Positions 16,677-26,454 are shown, counted from the first letter of the stretch. The stretch: DNA of 64,000 nt from Pseudomonas sp. BN411 (GCF_029871235.1 NZ_SSOM01000050.1:26735-90734), one strand, 5' to 3'. Notes: generated by a model not told the origin, from the letters alone. Numbers and translations: made by a program.

Positions 16677-19472
16677 ATGATCCTGGCGCTCATTGTTGCG
16701 CTGCCCTTTCTCGGGGCGCTTCTTCCGCCGCTGGCCGAGCGCCATGGCCGTTCCGTTTGCGCGGGTGCCGCCGCGTTGGTGCCACTCACTGGCCTCATCC
16801 TCCTGCTGGCCCAGACCGATAGCGTCTTCGCCGGTCATACCCTGACATACATCCAGCCCTGGTTACCGGGCTTCGGCCTGAGTTTCAGCCTGCGCCTCGA
16901 TGGCCTGGGCTACCTGTTCGCGCTGCTGATTCTCGGCATCGGCCTGCTGGTCATTCTCTACGCCCGCTACTACCTGTCGGACGAAGAGCCCATGGGGCGC
17001 TTCTTCGCGTTCCTGTTGCTGTTCATGGGGGCGATGCTCGGCGTTGTGCTGTCGGAGAACCTGCTGCTGATGCTGGTGTTCTGGGAGCTGACCAGTCTGT
17101 CTTCGTTCCTGTTGATCGGCTTCTGGGGCTATCGCTCCGACGCACGCAAGGGCGCGCGCATGGCACTGACGGTCACCGGCGGCGGAGGTCTTGCGCTGTT
17201 CGCCGGCGTGCTGCTGGTCGGGCACATCGCCGGCAGCTTCGAGCTGACCCAGGTACTCGCCGCAGGTGAGCAGATCCGCGCGCACAGCCTCTATCCGGTA
17301 GCACTGGTGCTGGTGCTGCTGGGCGTGTTCACCAAGTCCGCGCAATTCCCTTTCCACTTCTGGCTGCCCCATGCCATGGCGGCGCCGACCCCGGTGTCCG
17401 CCTACCTGCACTCGGCCACCATGGTGAAGGCCGGTGTGTTTCTGCTGGCGCGACTCTATCCGGCCCTGTCCGGCTCTGACCTGTGGTTCTACCTGGTCAG
17501 CCTGAGCGGCCTGGCGACCCTGCTGATCGGCGCCGGCATGGCGCTGTTCCAGCACGACCTCAAGGGGCTGTTGGCCTACTCGACCATCAGCCACCTGGGC
17601 CTGATCACCCTGCTGTTCGGACTGGATTCGCAGTTATCCAACGTGGCTGCGGTGTTCCACATCATCAACCACGCCACCTTCAAGGCCTCGCTCTTCATGG
17701 CCGCCGGGATCATCGACCACGAGACCGGCAGCCGCGACATGCGGCTGATCAACGGGATGTGGAAGTACATGCCGCATACGGCGGTGCTGGCCATGGTGGC
17801 GTCCCTGGCCATGGCCGGGGTGCCATTGCTAAACGGGTTCCTGAGCAAGGAAATGTTCTTCGGCGAGACCCTGCAGCAGGACCTCCTCGGCAGCTTCAGC
17901 TGGGTGGTGCCGGCGGCGGCGACACTGGCCGGGATGTTCTCGGTGGCCTATTCCCTGCGCTTCGTCCATGACGTGTTCTTCAATGGCGAACCGGCTGTCC
18001 TGCCCAAGTTCCCGCCCCACGAGCCGCCGCGCTACATGAAGGTGCCGGTGGAAATCCTGGTGTTCCTCTGCTTGCTGGTCGGCATGTTCCCTGCCTTCAC
18101 CGTGGCGCCGCTGCTCGCGACTGCTGCCGCTGCCAGCCTGGGTGGCGTGTTGCCGGAATACAGCCTGGCTATATGGCACGGTTTCAATACGCCGCTGGCC
18201 ATGAGCCTGGTGGCCCTGGTCGGGGGGCTGCTGCTCTATGTGCTGCGCAAGCCGTTGTTCAGTTGGTACGCCGGCCTGCCCGACACCGATGCCAAGGAGG
18301 TGTTCGAGCAGCAAGTACAACGTGCCGTGATGGCTGCCCGCTGGATCACCGGGCGTCTGGAGAATGGTTCCCTGCAACGCTATCTGGCCCTGCTGCTGGG
18401 CAGCGCCATGCTGTTCGTGGCGCTGTCCCTGGCGCCGCTGCCGCAGATTGCCGGCTCGCGTCCGCTGACTCCGCTGGACGGCATCACCACCCTGGGCATG
18501 CTGGTGCTGGCGCTTTCCGGCGTGCTGACGGCGATCTTCCATCGCCAGCGGCTGATTTCCCTGATGATCCTCGGTGTCGGCGGCCTGCTGGTGGCCCTGG
18601 CCTTCGCCCGCTTTTCCGCCCCGGACCTGGCCCTGACCCAGTTGGTGGTGGAAGTGGTGACCTTGGTGCTGCTGATGCTGGCGCTCTACTACCTGCCTTA
18701 CCGTACGCCGAGCGAGAGCTCCAGCCTGCGCGGCCTTCGCGACTTCATCCTGGCCAGCGCCGTGGGTGTGATGGTGGCGCTGCTGGCCTACGCCGTGCTG
18801 ACCCGCCCTTACGAAGGCATTGCCGATTTCTTCCTCGCCAACGCCATTTCCGGTGGCGGTGGCACCAACGTGGTCAACGTGATTCTGGTGGACTTCCGTG
18901 GCTTCGATACCCTGGGTGAGATCACCGTCCTGACCATCGCCGCCGTAGGCATCTACGCGATGCTTTCCGGCCTGCGCCTGGCCAATCCCACCTGCGATCC
19001 CCAGGGCCACAACTGGGCTCATGCCAAGCACCCGCTGATTCTTGAAACCCTGTCGCGCCTGATGCTGCCGCTGGCGCTGCTGATCTCGGTATTCATCTTC
19101 CTGCGCGGGCACAACCTGCCCGGAGGTGGGTTCATCGCCGGCCTCATCACCTCCGTGGCACTGGTGCTGCAGTACATCGCCAGCGGCATCGCCTGGGTGG
19201 AGCAGCGCCTGGCGCTGAACTACCAGCGCCTCGCCGGTGCCGGGGTGGTCATCGCGGGCCTTACCGGCCTTGGCAGCCTGGCCTTCGGCCACAATTTCCT
19301 CACCTCTGCCTTCGGCCATGTGGAATGGCCGCTGGTGGGCGAATTCGAACTGGCCACCGCCATGCTGTTCGACCTCGGTGTCTACCTGGCTGTGGTCGGC
19401 TCGACGCTGCTGATCCTGGTCAACCTGGGACGACTGAGCCTGGCCCCGGCTGCGAGCAAGGAGATTCACTGA
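16677..19472 (+). CDS. shaA: Na+(K+)/H+ antiporter Mrp/Sha subunit A (fused MrpA-MrpB)
   Basis: 931 residues, polytopic. The N-terminal two thirds are a proton-translocating NuoL/MrpA domain ([50 protein letters not shown] split over residues about 220-250). The C-terminal third contains the MrpB-type domain ([16 protein letters not shown] near residue 820), so MrpB is fused in, as in other pseudomonads. It is the largest membrane subunit of the Mrp complex, which exchanges cytoplasmic Na+ for protons and matters for salt and pH homeostasis. ATG 16677 follows GGGGAG. Its TGA overlaps the next ATG (TGATG). Confidence 0.95.
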   Translation: MILALIVALPFLGALLPPLAERHGRSVCAGAAALVPLTGLILLLAQTDSVFAGHTLTYIQPWLPGFGLSFSLRLDGLGYLFALLILGIGLLVILYARYYLSDEEPMGRFFAFLLLFMGAMLGVVLSENLLLMLVFWELTSLSSFLLIGFWGYRSDARKGARMALTVTGGGGLALFAGVLLVGHIAGSFELTQVLAAGEQIRAHSLYPVALVLVLLGVFTKSAQFPFHFWLPHAMAAPTPVSAYLHSATMVKAGVFLLARLYPALSGSDLWFYLVSLSGLATLLIGAGMALFQHDLKGLLAYSTISHLGLITLLFGLDSQLSNVAAVFHIINHATFKASLFMAAGIIDHETGSRDMRLINGMWKYMPHTAVLAMVASLAMAGVPLLNGFLSKEMFFGETLQQDLLGSFSWVVPAAATLAGMFSVAYSLRFVHDVFFNGEPAVLPKFPPHEPPRYMKVPVEILVFLCLLVGMFPAFTVAPLLATAAAASLGGVLPEYSLAIWHGFNTPLAMSLVALVGGLLLYVLRKPLFSWYAGLPDTDAKEVFEQQVQRAVMAARWITGRLENGSLQRYLALLLGSAMLFVALSLAPLPQIAGSRPLTPLDGITTLGMLVLALSGVLTAIFHRQRLISLMILGVGGLLVALAFARFSAPDLALTQLVVEVVTLVLLMLALYYLPYRTPSESSSLRGLRDFILASAVGVMVALLAYAVLTRPYEGIADFFLANAISGGGGTNVVNVILVDFRGFDTLGEITVLTIAAVGIYAMLSGLRLANPTCDPQGHNWAHAKHPLILETLSRLMLPLALLISVFIFLRGHNLPGGGFIAGLITSVALVLQYIASGIAWVEQRLALNYQRLAGAGVVIAGLTGLGSLAFGHNFLTSAFGHVEWPLVGEFELATAMLFDLGVYLAVVGSTLLILVNLGRLSLAPAASKEIH

Positions 19473-19807
19473 TGGAGGCGCTGTTCGCCGTGACCCTCGG
19501 CCTGCTCACCGCCAGCGGTGTCTACCTGCTGCTGCGTGGGCGGACCTTCCCTGTGGTGCTGGGCCTGACCTTGCTGTCCTACGCCGTGAACCTGTTCCTT
19601 TTCGCCATGGGCCGCCTGACTGGCGAGGCCGCCGTGCTCGGGCGTGACGTGCAATATGCCGACCCGGTGCCCCAGGCACTGGTGCTGACCGCCATCGTCA
19701 TCGGCTTCGCCATGACCGCCTTCGTGGTGGTGCTGGCCCTGCGCGGCGTCGGCGACCTGAACAGCGATCATGTCGACGGCCATACCGACGAGGAGTCGGC
19801 GCCATGA
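19472..19807 (+). CDS. shaC: Mrp/Sha antiporter subunit C
   Basis: 111 residues, three transmembrane segments, homologous to NuoK (YLLLRGRTFPVVLGLTLLSYAVNLFLF, then DPVPQALVLTAIVIGFA). The ATG overlaps the shaA stop and lies after AAGGAG; its own stop overlaps the shaD start by 4 bases (ATGA). Longer in-frame starts lie inside shaA and are rejected. Part of the integral membrane core of the antiporter. Confidence 0.95.
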   Translation: MEALFAVTLGLLTASGVYLLLRGRTFPVVLGLTLLSYAVNLFLFAMGRLTGEAAVLGRDVQYADPVPQALVLTAIVIGFAMTAFVVVLALRGVGDLNSDHVDGHTDEESAP

Positions 19808-21303
19808 TCCACCTGACGCTCCTGCCGATCCTGATACCCCTGTTCACTGGCGCCCTGCTGCTGGTGCTGCCGTCCAACGAACGACTGAAGCGCAGTCTCT
19901 CGGTTCTCGCCACCCTGGCGCTGGTGCCCGTGGCGCTGCTGTTGATGCAGCAGGCCGGCGATGGCCAGTTGCGCGTTTATGCCCTGGGCGGCTGGCAACC
20001 GCCATTCGGCATCGTGCTGATGCTGGATCGCCTGGCCGGGCTGATGCTGTTGGCGACCGCCGTGCTGGCCTGCGCCGCAGTGCTTTATTCGATTCGTGGC
20101 GACGATCGCATCGGCCTGCGTTTCCACGCGCTGTTCCAGTTCCAGTTGCTGGGCATCAACGGCGCCTTCCTGACCGGGGACCTGTTCAATCTTTTCGTGT
20201 TCTTCGAGATCCTGCTGATCGCTTCCTATTCCCTGTTGATGCACGGTGGTGGCGGCGAGCGGGTGAAGGCGGGCATGCACTACGTGATCCTCAACCTCGC
20301 GGGTTCGGCGCTGTTCCTGATTGGGGTGGGTACGCTCTACGGAATCACCGGCACCCTGAACATGGCGGACATGGCACGTCAGGTAGCCGCCGCCGGGCCG
20401 GAGAATGCTCCGGTGCTGGCTGCCGCTGGGCTGGTGCTGCTGCTGGTATTCGCCCTCAAGGCGGCGCTGCTGCCCTTGTATTTCTGGCTGCCGCGCGCCT
20501 ATGCCGCCGCCAGTGCGCCGGTTGCCGCGCTGTTCGCGATCATGACCAAGGTGGGCATCTACTCCATCCTGCGGGTCTACAGCCTGGTCTTCGGTCCCGA
20601 GGCTGGCGAGCTGGCCAACCTGGCACAGCCCTGGCTCTGGCCGCTGGCCTTGGCCACCGTGATCCTCGGCGCGCTGGGTGCCCTGGCGGCCACCACCCTG
20701 CAGGGATTGCTGGCTTATCTGGTGGTGGTTTCCGCCGGCACCCTGCTGGCGGCCATCGCCCTGGGGACTCCCGAGGCTCAGGGCGCGGCGCTCTTCTACC
20801 TGCTGCACAGCACCTGGGTAGCCGGCGCGCTGTTCCTGCTTGCCGACCTGGTCAGCCGGCAGCGTGGCGACAAGGGCGGCCATCTGGTGCAGGGACCGGC
20901 TTTGCAGAATCCGGGTGTCCTCGGCGCGGCCTTCTTCTTTGGTGCCATTGCCGTTGCCGGCCTGCCACCGCTGTCGGGCTTTTTCGCCAAGCTGCTGCTG
21001 CTCCAGGCGGTTCCGCCCGGTGCCGGGGCGTTGCCGCTGTGGAGCGTGTTGCTGATCGGCGGCTTCGTCAGCCTGGTGGCCCTGAGCCGTGCCGGCAGCA
21101 CCCTGTTCTGGCGCACCGGCCACCAGGTGCTCGGCAGCGCCGAACTGGATGGTGGCCGCCTGTTCGCCACTTTGATGCTGTTGGCCGGCAGCCTGGTGCT
21201 CGTGGTTTTCGCCCAGCCGCTGCTGGACTACGCCCAGGCCAGCGCCGCGCAATTGCATGACCAGAACCTGTATCGCGCGATTATCGAGGGGGCCGGCGCA
21301 TGA
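19804..21303 (+). CDS. shaD: Mrp/Sha antiporter subunit D
   Basis: 499 residues, about 14 membrane segments, NuoM/NuoN-like. Typical sequences: FVFFEILLIASYSLLMHGG, KAALLPLYFWLPRAYAAASA, ALFAIMTKVGIYSILRVYS and PPLSGFFAKLLLLQA. It contributes a second putative proton channel of the Mrp complex. Coupled by 4-base overlaps to shaC and to shaE. Gene names follow the P. aeruginosa sha nomenclature as I recall it. Confidence 0.95.
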   Translation: MIHLTLLPILIPLFTGALLLVLPSNERLKRSLSVLATLALVPVALLLMQQAGDGQLRVYALGGWQPPFGIVLMLDRLAGLMLLATAVLACAAVLYSIRGDDRIGLRFHALFQFQLLGINGAFLTGDLFNLFVFFEILLIASYSLLMHGGGGERVKAGMHYVILNLAGSALFLIGVGTLYGITGTLNMADMARQVAAAGPENAPVLAAAGLVLLLVFALKAALLPLYFWLPRAYAAASAPVAALFAIMTKVGIYSILRVYSLVFGPEAGELANLAQPWLWPLALATVILGALGALAATTLQGLLAYLVVVSAGTLLAAIALGTPEAQGAALFYLLHSTWVAGALFLLADLVSRQRGDKGGHLVQGPALQNPGVLGAAFFFGAIAVAGLPPLSGFFAKLLLLQAVPPGAGALPLWSVLLIGGFVSLVALSRAGSTLFWRTGHQVLGSAELDGGRLFATLMLLAGSLVLVVFAQPLLDYAQASAAQLHDQNLYRAIIEGAGA

Positions 21304-21800
21304 TGCGAAAGCTCTTCCCCCATCCCGCCGAAAGCCTGCTGCTGCTGTTCGTGTGGCTGCTGCTGGTGGACTCCTTCGCCGTCGGCCAATGGCTGCTGGG
21401 TGCCTTCCTCGGCTGGGTGATTCCGTTCTGCTTCAAGCCCCTGCTGATCGAGCGGCCCAAGCGCTGGCATCCGCTCAAGCTGATGCGTTTCCTGCTGATG
21501 GTCGTGTGGGATGTGCTGGTGGCCAACTTCCAGGTGGCGCGGCTGACCCTGGGACGCGTCGAGGCACTGCGTCCGGCTTTCGTCGAGGTGCCCATCGACC
21601 TGGATAACGAACTGGCCATCAGCGTGTTGGTCAGCGTTGTGTCCCTGACGCCCGGGTCCCTGGCCGCCGACCTCAGCGCCGACCGCCGGACCCTGCTGGT
21701 GCATGGCCTGGACGTGCCGGACAAGGCCGCCATGGTGGCCGAGATCAAGTCGCGCTACGAGGCGCCGCTCAAGGAGATTTTCCCGTGCTCGCCTACGTGA
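21300..21800 (+). CDS. shaE: Mrp/Sha antiporter subunit E
   Basis: 166 residues with two or three N-terminal membrane helices and a soluble C-terminal half. Markers are FLGWVIPFCFKPLLIERPKR and SVVSLTPGSLAADLSADRRTLLVHGLD, typical of MrpE. It overlaps shaD by 4 bases and shaF by 16. MrpE helps assemble and stabilise the complex. Confidence 0.94.
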   Translation: MMRKLFPHPAESLLLLFVWLLLVDSFAVGQWLLGAFLGWVIPFCFKPLLIERPKRWHPLKLMRFLLMVVWDVLVANFQVARLTLGRVEALRPAFVEVPIDLDNELAISVLVSVVSLTPGSLAADLSADRRTLLVHGLDVPDKAAMVAEIKSRYEAPLKEIFPCSPT

Positions 21801-22054
21801 TTCCCCTCTGCCTGGCCATGCTTGGCCTGGCGCTGTTGCTGGCCCTGGCCCGCCTGGTCAAGGGGCCTTGCCTGCCAGACCGCGTGCTGGCGCTGGACAC
21901 CCTCTATATCAACGCCATCGCCATGCTGGTGCTCTACGGCATCTGGAAGGGCAGCGATCTGTTCTTCGAAGTGGCGTTGCTGATCGCGGTGCTGGGCTTC
22001 GTCAGCACCGTGGCGGTGGCCAAGTACATGCTGCGTGGAGACATCATCGAATGA
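21785..22054 (+). CDS. shaF: Mrp/Sha antiporter subunit F
   Basis: 89 residues, three membrane segments. LVKGPCLPDRVLALDTLYINAIAMLVLYG carries the PDRVLALD motif of MrpF (in two pieces: KGPCLPDRVLALD and TLYINAIAML). ATG lies inside the end of shaE after AAGGAG; the stop overlaps shaG by 4 bases. Confidence 0.94.
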   Translation: MLAYVIPLCLAMLGLALLLALARLVKGPCLPDRVLALDTLYINAIAMLVLYGIWKGSDLFFEVALLIAVLGFVSTVAVAKYMLRGDIIE

Positions 22055-22398
22055 CCGGCGTTTCCCTGACCCCTTGGGCGGAAGTCCTCGTTTCGGCGCT
22101 GCTGATCCTTGGCAGCTCCTTCGTGCTGATCGGCGCCATCGGCCTGTACCGCTTGCCGGATTTCTTCATGCGCCTGCACGGCCCGACCAAGGCCACCACC
22201 CTTGGTGTGGGCAGCGTGGTGATTGCCTCGCTGGTGTTCTTTTCCGCCGATGCCGATGGTCTCAGCCTGCATGAACTGCTGATCAGCCTGTTTCTGTTCA
22301 TCAGCGCCCCGGTCAGCGCCTACATGCTGGCCAAGGCAGCGGTGTTGCAGCAGCTGCCCCTGGACCAGCGCACCCGCGGCAAACCCTGGAACCAGTGA
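22051..22398 (+). CDS. shaG: Mrp/Sha antiporter subunit G
   Basis: 115 residues, three membrane segments. GAIGLYRLPDFFMRLHGPTK and ATTLGVGSVVIAS are the MrpG hallmarks. ATG 22051 is chosen because it makes the same ATGA overlap as the other genes of the operon. Last gene of the six-gene operon. No clear terminator: the next gene starts 84 bases later. Confidence 0.94.
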   Translation: MTGVSLTPWAEVLVSALLILGSSFVLIGAIGLYRLPDFFMRLHGPTKATTLGVGSVVIASLVFFSADADGLSLHELLISLFLFISAPVSAYMLAKAAVLQQLPLDQRTRGKPWNQ

Positions 22399-22482
22399 AC
22401 GCTACAGTTTTTCCCCTTTGCTGTGCCTGTCTGGCCCCGTGGATGGCCGCCTAGACTGGCGACTTTCCCCCGGAGGTGACCC

Positions 22483-23388
22483 ATGGCGCAGCAAGGACGA
22501 CTGGTGGCGGTTGCCTGCCTGGTGCTGGCGATGGCGCTGTGGGGCAGCTCCTTCATCGCCCTCAAGCTGGCCTTTCAGGAGGTCGCCCCGCATTGGGTGA
22601 TCTTCGCCCGTATGGCCCTGGGCAGCCTGATCTTCCTGGCCGCCTGGCGCTGGCGCGGCACACTCGACTACCGCCCCGGCGACTGGAAATACCTACTGGG
22701 CCTCGCTGCCTGCGAGCCCTGTCTCTACTTCATCTTCGAAGCCCTGGCGCTGCAGCACACCAGCGCCTCCCAAGCCGGCATGATCACCGCACTCCTGCCG
22801 CTGCTGGTGGCGGTGGGCGCCTATGCATTGCTGCACGAGCGAATCACCCGCGGCACGATGGCTGGCTTCCTCCTCGCGGTAGTCGGAGCGGTGTGGCTGA
22901 GCCTGGCCAGCGAGTCTGACGGCCACGCACCGCAACCGCTGCTGGGTAACTTCTACGAGTTCCTCGCCATGCTCTGCGCCACCGGCTACACGCTGCTGCT
23001 CAAGCATCTGTCGTCGCGCTACTCGGCCTTCTTCCTGACCGCCATGCAGGCCTTCATCGGCAGCATCTTCTTCCTGCCACTCGCCTCGATCACATCGCCC
23101 GTGCCGGAGTCGGTCAGTGCGCTGGGCATCGGCGCGATGATCTACCTCGGCACCGTCGTCACGGTAGGGGCTTACGGTCTCTACAACTTCGGCGTGTCGC
23201 GGCTCCCGGCGAGCCAGGCAACCGGCTTCATCAACCTGATACCGGTGTTCACCCTGATCTTCGCCTGGGGATTGCTCGGTGAGCGTCTGGCCGGCGTGCA
23301 ACTGCTCGCCGCCGGCCTGGTCTTCGTCGGGGTGGCGCTGAGCCAATGGAAAAGCTCCGCCCCGGTGCCGGCCGGCGTACTGGATTGA
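22483..23388 (+). CDS. EamA (DMT superfamily) transporter
   Basis: 301 residues with ten membrane helices in two EamA repeats (MALWGSSFIALKLAF near residue 15; LPASQATGFINLIPVFTLIFAWG near 245). A GGAGGTGACCC site precedes the ATG. Such proteins export amino acids or metabolites; the substrate cannot be read from sequence. Confidence 0.88.
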   Translation: MAQQGRLVAVACLVLAMALWGSSFIALKLAFQEVAPHWVIFARMALGSLIFLAAWRWRGTLDYRPGDWKYLLGLAACEPCLYFIFEALALQHTSASQAGMITALLPLLVAVGAYALLHERITRGTMAGFLLAVVGAVWLSLASESDGHAPQPLLGNFYEFLAMLCATGYTLLLKHLSSRYSAFFLTAMQAFIGSIFFLPLASITSPVPESVSALGIGAMIYLGTVVTVGAYGLYNFGVSRLPASQATGFINLIPVFTLIFAWGLLGERLAGVQLLAAGLVFVGVALSQWKSSAPVPAGVLD

Positions 23389-23494
23389 TCACCATGACCG
23401 GCCCCGCTGCCATTTGCTGCGCCACGCCCGAAGACATTCCGGCCCGCCGGCCGAATGGTTCGCGTCGGGCCACCCTATCTCACTGGCAGGCTGA

Positions 23495-24493
23495 TTAAGG
23501 CGCCGTCCAGGCCAGCACCACATCCAGCATCCGGTTGGCGAACGCCCATTCGTTGTCGTACCAGGCCAGTGCCTTCACCAGTTCGCCCTGCACGCGGGTG
23601 TGGTTGAGGTCGACGACGCAGGAGACCGGGTGGCCGTTGAAGTCGCTGGATACCAGCGGCAATGCATTGCACTCCATCACCCCTGGCGGCAGGTCGCGGG
23701 CGCCGGCTTCGAGGGCGGCGTTGAGCGCATCACGGCTGGCCGGCCGCTCGGCGATGAAGGAAAGGTCCAGCAGCGATACGTTCGGCGTCGGCACCCGCAC
23801 CGCCAAGCCATCCAGGCGGCCGGCCAGTTCAGGTAGCACCAGGCCGATGGCCTTGGCCGCGCCCGTGCTGGTGGGAATCATCGAGACGGCTGCGGCGCGT
23901 GCGCGATAGAGGTCGCTGTGGCTCTTGTCGAGCAGGTTCTGGTCGTTGGTGTAGGCGTGCACCGTGGTCACCAGGCCGCTGCGGATGCCGACCGAGCGAT
24001 GCAGCAGCATGGCCAGCGGCGCCAGGCAGTTGGTGGTGCAGGATGCGTTGGACACGATCTGCTGGTTACCCAATTGCTCATGATTGACCCCGTACACCAC
24101 CGTCAGGTCGGCGGAGTCCAGCGGGTGCGACAGCAGTACCCGGGGCGCACCCGCAGTCAGGTGCTGTTCCACCTGGGGGCGCTTCTTCATCTTGCCCGAG
24201 CACTCCAGCACCAGGTCCACACCCAACTGGGCCCAGGGCAGGTTCACCGGATCGCGTTCGCGCAGCAGGCGGATGGTCTGGTTGTTTACTTGCAAGTGGT
24301 CGTCATGCAGTGCGACATGGCCGGGAAAGCGGCCGAAGGTGGAGTCGAAGCGGGTCAGGTGCGCCAGGGATTCGAAGTCGCCGAGGTCATTGATGGCTTC
24401 GATGCGCAGGCGCTGATCGAGTCCCCGCTCGAACAGCGCACGTACCAGGGCGCGACCGATGCGCCCGTATCCGTTCAGGGCGATACGCAGCAT
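23495..24493 (-). CDS. GAPDH-family dehydrogenase (GAPDH / erythrose-4-phosphate dehydrogenase type)
   Basis: 332 residues from ATG 24493, preceded by AAGGAG; nine further in-frame codons upstream are not needed. NAD-binding LNGYGRIGRALVRAL at the N terminus, catalytic Cys in SNASCTTNC, and His in TTVHAYTNDQ, followed by ARAAAVSMIPTSTGAAKA. The His loop is GAPDH-like (erythrose-4-phosphate dehydrogenases have THSAMND-like sequences as I recall), whereas IRLLRERDPVNLPWAQLGVD is E4PD-like. Reaction therefore uncertain: glycolysis/gluconeogenesis or vitamin B6 supply. It stands alone, with no pgk or tkt nearby. Confidence 0.85.
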   Translation of the reverse strand: MLRIALNGYGRIGRALVRALFERGLDQRLRIEAINDLGDFESLAHLTRFDSTFGRFPGHVALHDDHLQVNNQTIRLLRERDPVNLPWAQLGVDLVLECSGKMKKRPQVEQHLTAGAPRVLLSHPLDSADLTVVYGVNHEQLGNQQIVSNASCTTNCLAPLAMLLHRSVGIRSGLVTTVHAYTNDQNLLDKSHSDLYRARAAAVSMIPTSTGAAKAIGLVLPELAGRLDGLAVRVPTPNVSLLDLSFIAERPASRDALNAALEAGARDLPPGVMECNALPLVSSDFNGHPVSCVVDLNHTRVQGELVKALAWYDNEWAFANRMLDVVLAWTAP

Positions 24494-24549
24494 GGTGTTC
24501 TCCTTCCGTTGGTCCTTCACTCAGCTTAGTGGCGAAGGGCGGGAAGGGC

Positions 24550-24571
24550 GCCTCAGGTTGTAACTTGAGGC
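24550..24571 (-). terminator. Imperfect palindrome after the COG3650-type lipoprotein gene
   Basis: GCCTCAGGTT-GT-AACTTGAGGC: 10-bp stem with one G-T pair, 19 bases after the stop of the leftward gene at 24590. No T run. Possible terminator. Confidence 0.4.
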
Positions 24572-24589
24572 TTGGTCGCTGCCGGTGAA

Positions 24590-25264
24590 TCAGTCGTTGC
24601 GGGCGCCGCCGAACGAAGCGCAGCCACGCTGCACCTTGCCATCCATGCGCAGCTCGGCGGTAAGGTGCTGGACGGTGCCGCTCATGCCGTCCACGCAGCG
24701 CTGCGGCGCTACCCACAGTTCCAGACGTTGGCCGTTGGCTTCGCTGGACAGGTTGAAGCGCCCGTCCGGCAACTGCTCTTCCATATAAGGCAGGGCAAGG
24801 GAGGGCTGGCCGGGACGGTCGAGTTTCAGGCCCTTTTCGCTGACGCTGACGCTCCAGTTCGGCTCATTGCCGCTAGCGCGCAGCAGCAGGCGCTTGAAGT
24901 TGATGTCCTGGCAGCCGTGGCCTTCGCGTTGCAGGCGATAGAGGGTCTGCAGGTCCAGCTGGCCATCGGCGCCTTTGACGCTGGTCGGTCCCATGCTGGC
25001 GCGGATGTCGGCGAACAGCGTGCCGGGACCATCTGCCGAGAGGTTGGCCGCCTCCGGCAACAGGCCGGTGGCGCCGGTGTCCGCCAAGGTGAAGCGGCGT
25101 TTCTCGCCACAGGGGCTGAACATCACCTGGCCTGCGTCTACGCTCAGCTCACCTTGCAGGCGCACCAGGTTGGTGGTGGGCGCAGGGGCCTTTTCGGCGA
25201 ACATCTGGCAGGCGCCGAAGAGTGGCAAGAGGCTGAACAGCAGGGGGCGGGCGAAGCGCATCAT
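24590..25264 (-). CDS. Lipoprotein with COG3650-like domain
   Basis: 224 residues. Lipobox-like LFGAC (Cys19) after a hydrophobic stretch, so a predicted lipoprotein. An NlpE-like first half (GELSVDAGQVMFSPCGEKRRF) is followed by LRASGNEPNWSVSVSEKGLK, the GNEPxW motif of COG3650 proteins, and CVDGMSGTVQHLTAELRMDG near the end. AAGGAG precedes tandem ATG codons at 25264 and 25261. Function unknown; envelope stress sensing has been suggested for related families. Confidence 0.75.
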   Translation of the reverse strand: MMRFARPLLFSLLPLFGACQMFAEKAPAPTTNLVRLQGELSVDAGQVMFSPCGEKRRFTLADTGATGLLPEAANLSADGPGTLFADIRASMGPTSVKGADGQLDLQTLYRLQREGHGCQDINFKRLLLRASGNEPNWSVSVSEKGLKLDRPGQPSLALPYMEEQLPDGRFNLSSEANGQRLELWVAPQRCVDGMSGTVQHLTAELRMDGKVQRGCASFGGARND

Positions 25265-25330
25265 GGGTCTCCTTCAGGGAGCGGCCACGTTACCGGTGCG
25301 AGGCGCCAGGCTCAAGGGTGGAGAGGGCAG

Positions 25331-25726
25331 ATGATCCAGTACAAGCGAGTGTATGAAGCGGCGCAGTCTACCGATGGCCAGCGGGTGCTGGTGGATCGCT
25401 TGTGGCCGCGTGGTTGTAGCAAGGAGTCACTGGGCCTGGCGGACTGGCCGAAGGTAGTGGCGCCGTCGGACACCCTGCGCAAGCAGTTCTGCCACGATCC
25501 GGCGCTGTTCGATGAATTCCGCCTGCTCTACCGCGCCGAACTGACGGCGCATCCCGAGCATTGGCAGGGGCTGCTGGAGATGGCCCGCAAGGGCAATCTG
25601 ACGCTGCTCTACGCCGCGAAGGACGAAGTGCACAACAACGCGGTAGTCCTGGCTGAGTTCCTCGAAGAAGAACTGGAACGCTACGGCCCTCCCAGCTCGC
25701 CGGTGTGTTACGCCGGCGAGCTGTAG
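25331..25726 (+). CDS. DUF488 family protein
   Basis: 131 residues from ATG 25331 (AGAGGGCAG before it). QRVLVDRLWPRGCSKESLGL near the N terminus, FRLLYRAEL, and LLYAAKDEVHNNAVVLAEFL are the DUF488 (YeaO) signatures. The family is conserved but uncharacterised. Divergent from the preceding lipoprotein gene (66 bases) and convergent with the SDR gene (6 bases). Confidence 0.88.
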   Translation: MIQYKRVYEAAQSTDGQRVLVDRLWPRGCSKESLGLADWPKVVAPSDTLRKQFCHDPALFDEFRLLYRAELTAHPEHWQGLLEMARKGNLTLLYAAKDEVHNNAVVLAEFLEEELERYGPPSSPVCYAGEL

Positions 25727-25732
25727 CGCGCC

Positions 25733-26332
25733 TTACCAGACCCGATAGACCTGCCCGGTCTGCGCACCTTCGGCACTCTTTGCATAGGCCAGCGCCGCGT
25801 CAGCCGCTGGCACCGCCTTGTAGCCGCGGAAGTAGGGGCCGTAGGCCGGCAGTGCTTCCTCGACCACCGTCGGGCTGACGCTGTTGATGCGCATGCCGCG
25901 CGGCAGTTCGAGCGCTGCGCTGCGTACGAAGGAGTCGATGGCACCGTTGACCATGCTGGCGGAGGCGCCGAAGCGGATCGGGTCGTGGCTCAGCACCCCG
26001 GAAGTGAGGGTGAAGGAGGCGCCGTCGTTGGCGAACTCGCGGCCGATCAGCACCAGGTTCACCTGGCCCATCAGCTTGTCCTTCAGGCCAACGGCGAATT
26101 CCGCTTCACCCATTTCCGCCAGGGCACCGAAGTGCACCTTGCCGGCGGCGCTGATCAGCGCATCGAAGGGGCCGGTCTTTTCGAACAGCGCGCGGATCGA
26201 CGCCGGGTCGGTGATGTCCGCCTGCAAGTCGCCGCTGCTGAAGCCGACGCGAATGATCTCGTGACGCTCCTTGAGTTCCTGTTCGATGGCTTTGCCGATG
26301 GTGCCGCTGGCACCGACGAGGATGATTTTCAT
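25733..26332 (-). CDS. Short-chain dehydrogenase/reductase
   Basis: 199 residues, a short SDR. NAD(P)-binding GASGTIGKAI at 8-17, then LISAAGKVHFG, and SGVLSHDP with the Ser where the catalytic Ser is expected. The usual YxxxK is replaced by SASMVNGAIDSFVRS, so the catalytic Tyr-Lys pair looks absent, as in several atypical short SDRs. Divergent from a LysR gene with a palindrome between them, hence probably its regulatory target. Substrate unknown. Confidence 0.82.
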   Translation of the reverse strand: MKIILVGASGTIGKAIEQELKERHEIIRVGFSSGDLQADITDPASIRALFEKTGPFDALISAAGKVHFGALAEMGEAEFAVGLKDKLMGQVNLVLIGREFANDGASFTLTSGVLSHDPIRFGASASMVNGAIDSFVRSAALELPRGMRINSVSPTVVEEALPAYGPYFRGYKAVPAADAALAYAKSAEGAQTGQVYRVW

Positions 26333-26410
26333 GGGACTGGCTCCTGTGTGGGGGAAGGGAAGACGGGTTCAGTGTAGAGTGCGCTCTGTGGTCGATAATC
26401 TGGCTAATTG

Positions 26411-26426
26411 GAAAACTTTGGTTTTC
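26411..26426. promoter_or_regulatory. Palindrome in the SDR / LysR divergent promoter region
   Basis: GAAAAC-TTTG-GTTTTC, with further near-symmetry on both sides (TTG...AAA). It lies 44 bases before the LysR ATG at 26455 and 84 bases before the SDR gene. Fits a LysR-type operator that controls both genes. Confidence 0.5.
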
Positions 26427-26454
26427 AAATGGAAACAATAGGGTGGTGGTTCCC

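Noticed and set aside
17829..19469. 546-codon minus-strand frame antisense to shaA
   Set aside because: It is His/Gln-rich sequence mirrored from Val/Leu/Ala codons of a well-recognised membrane protein.
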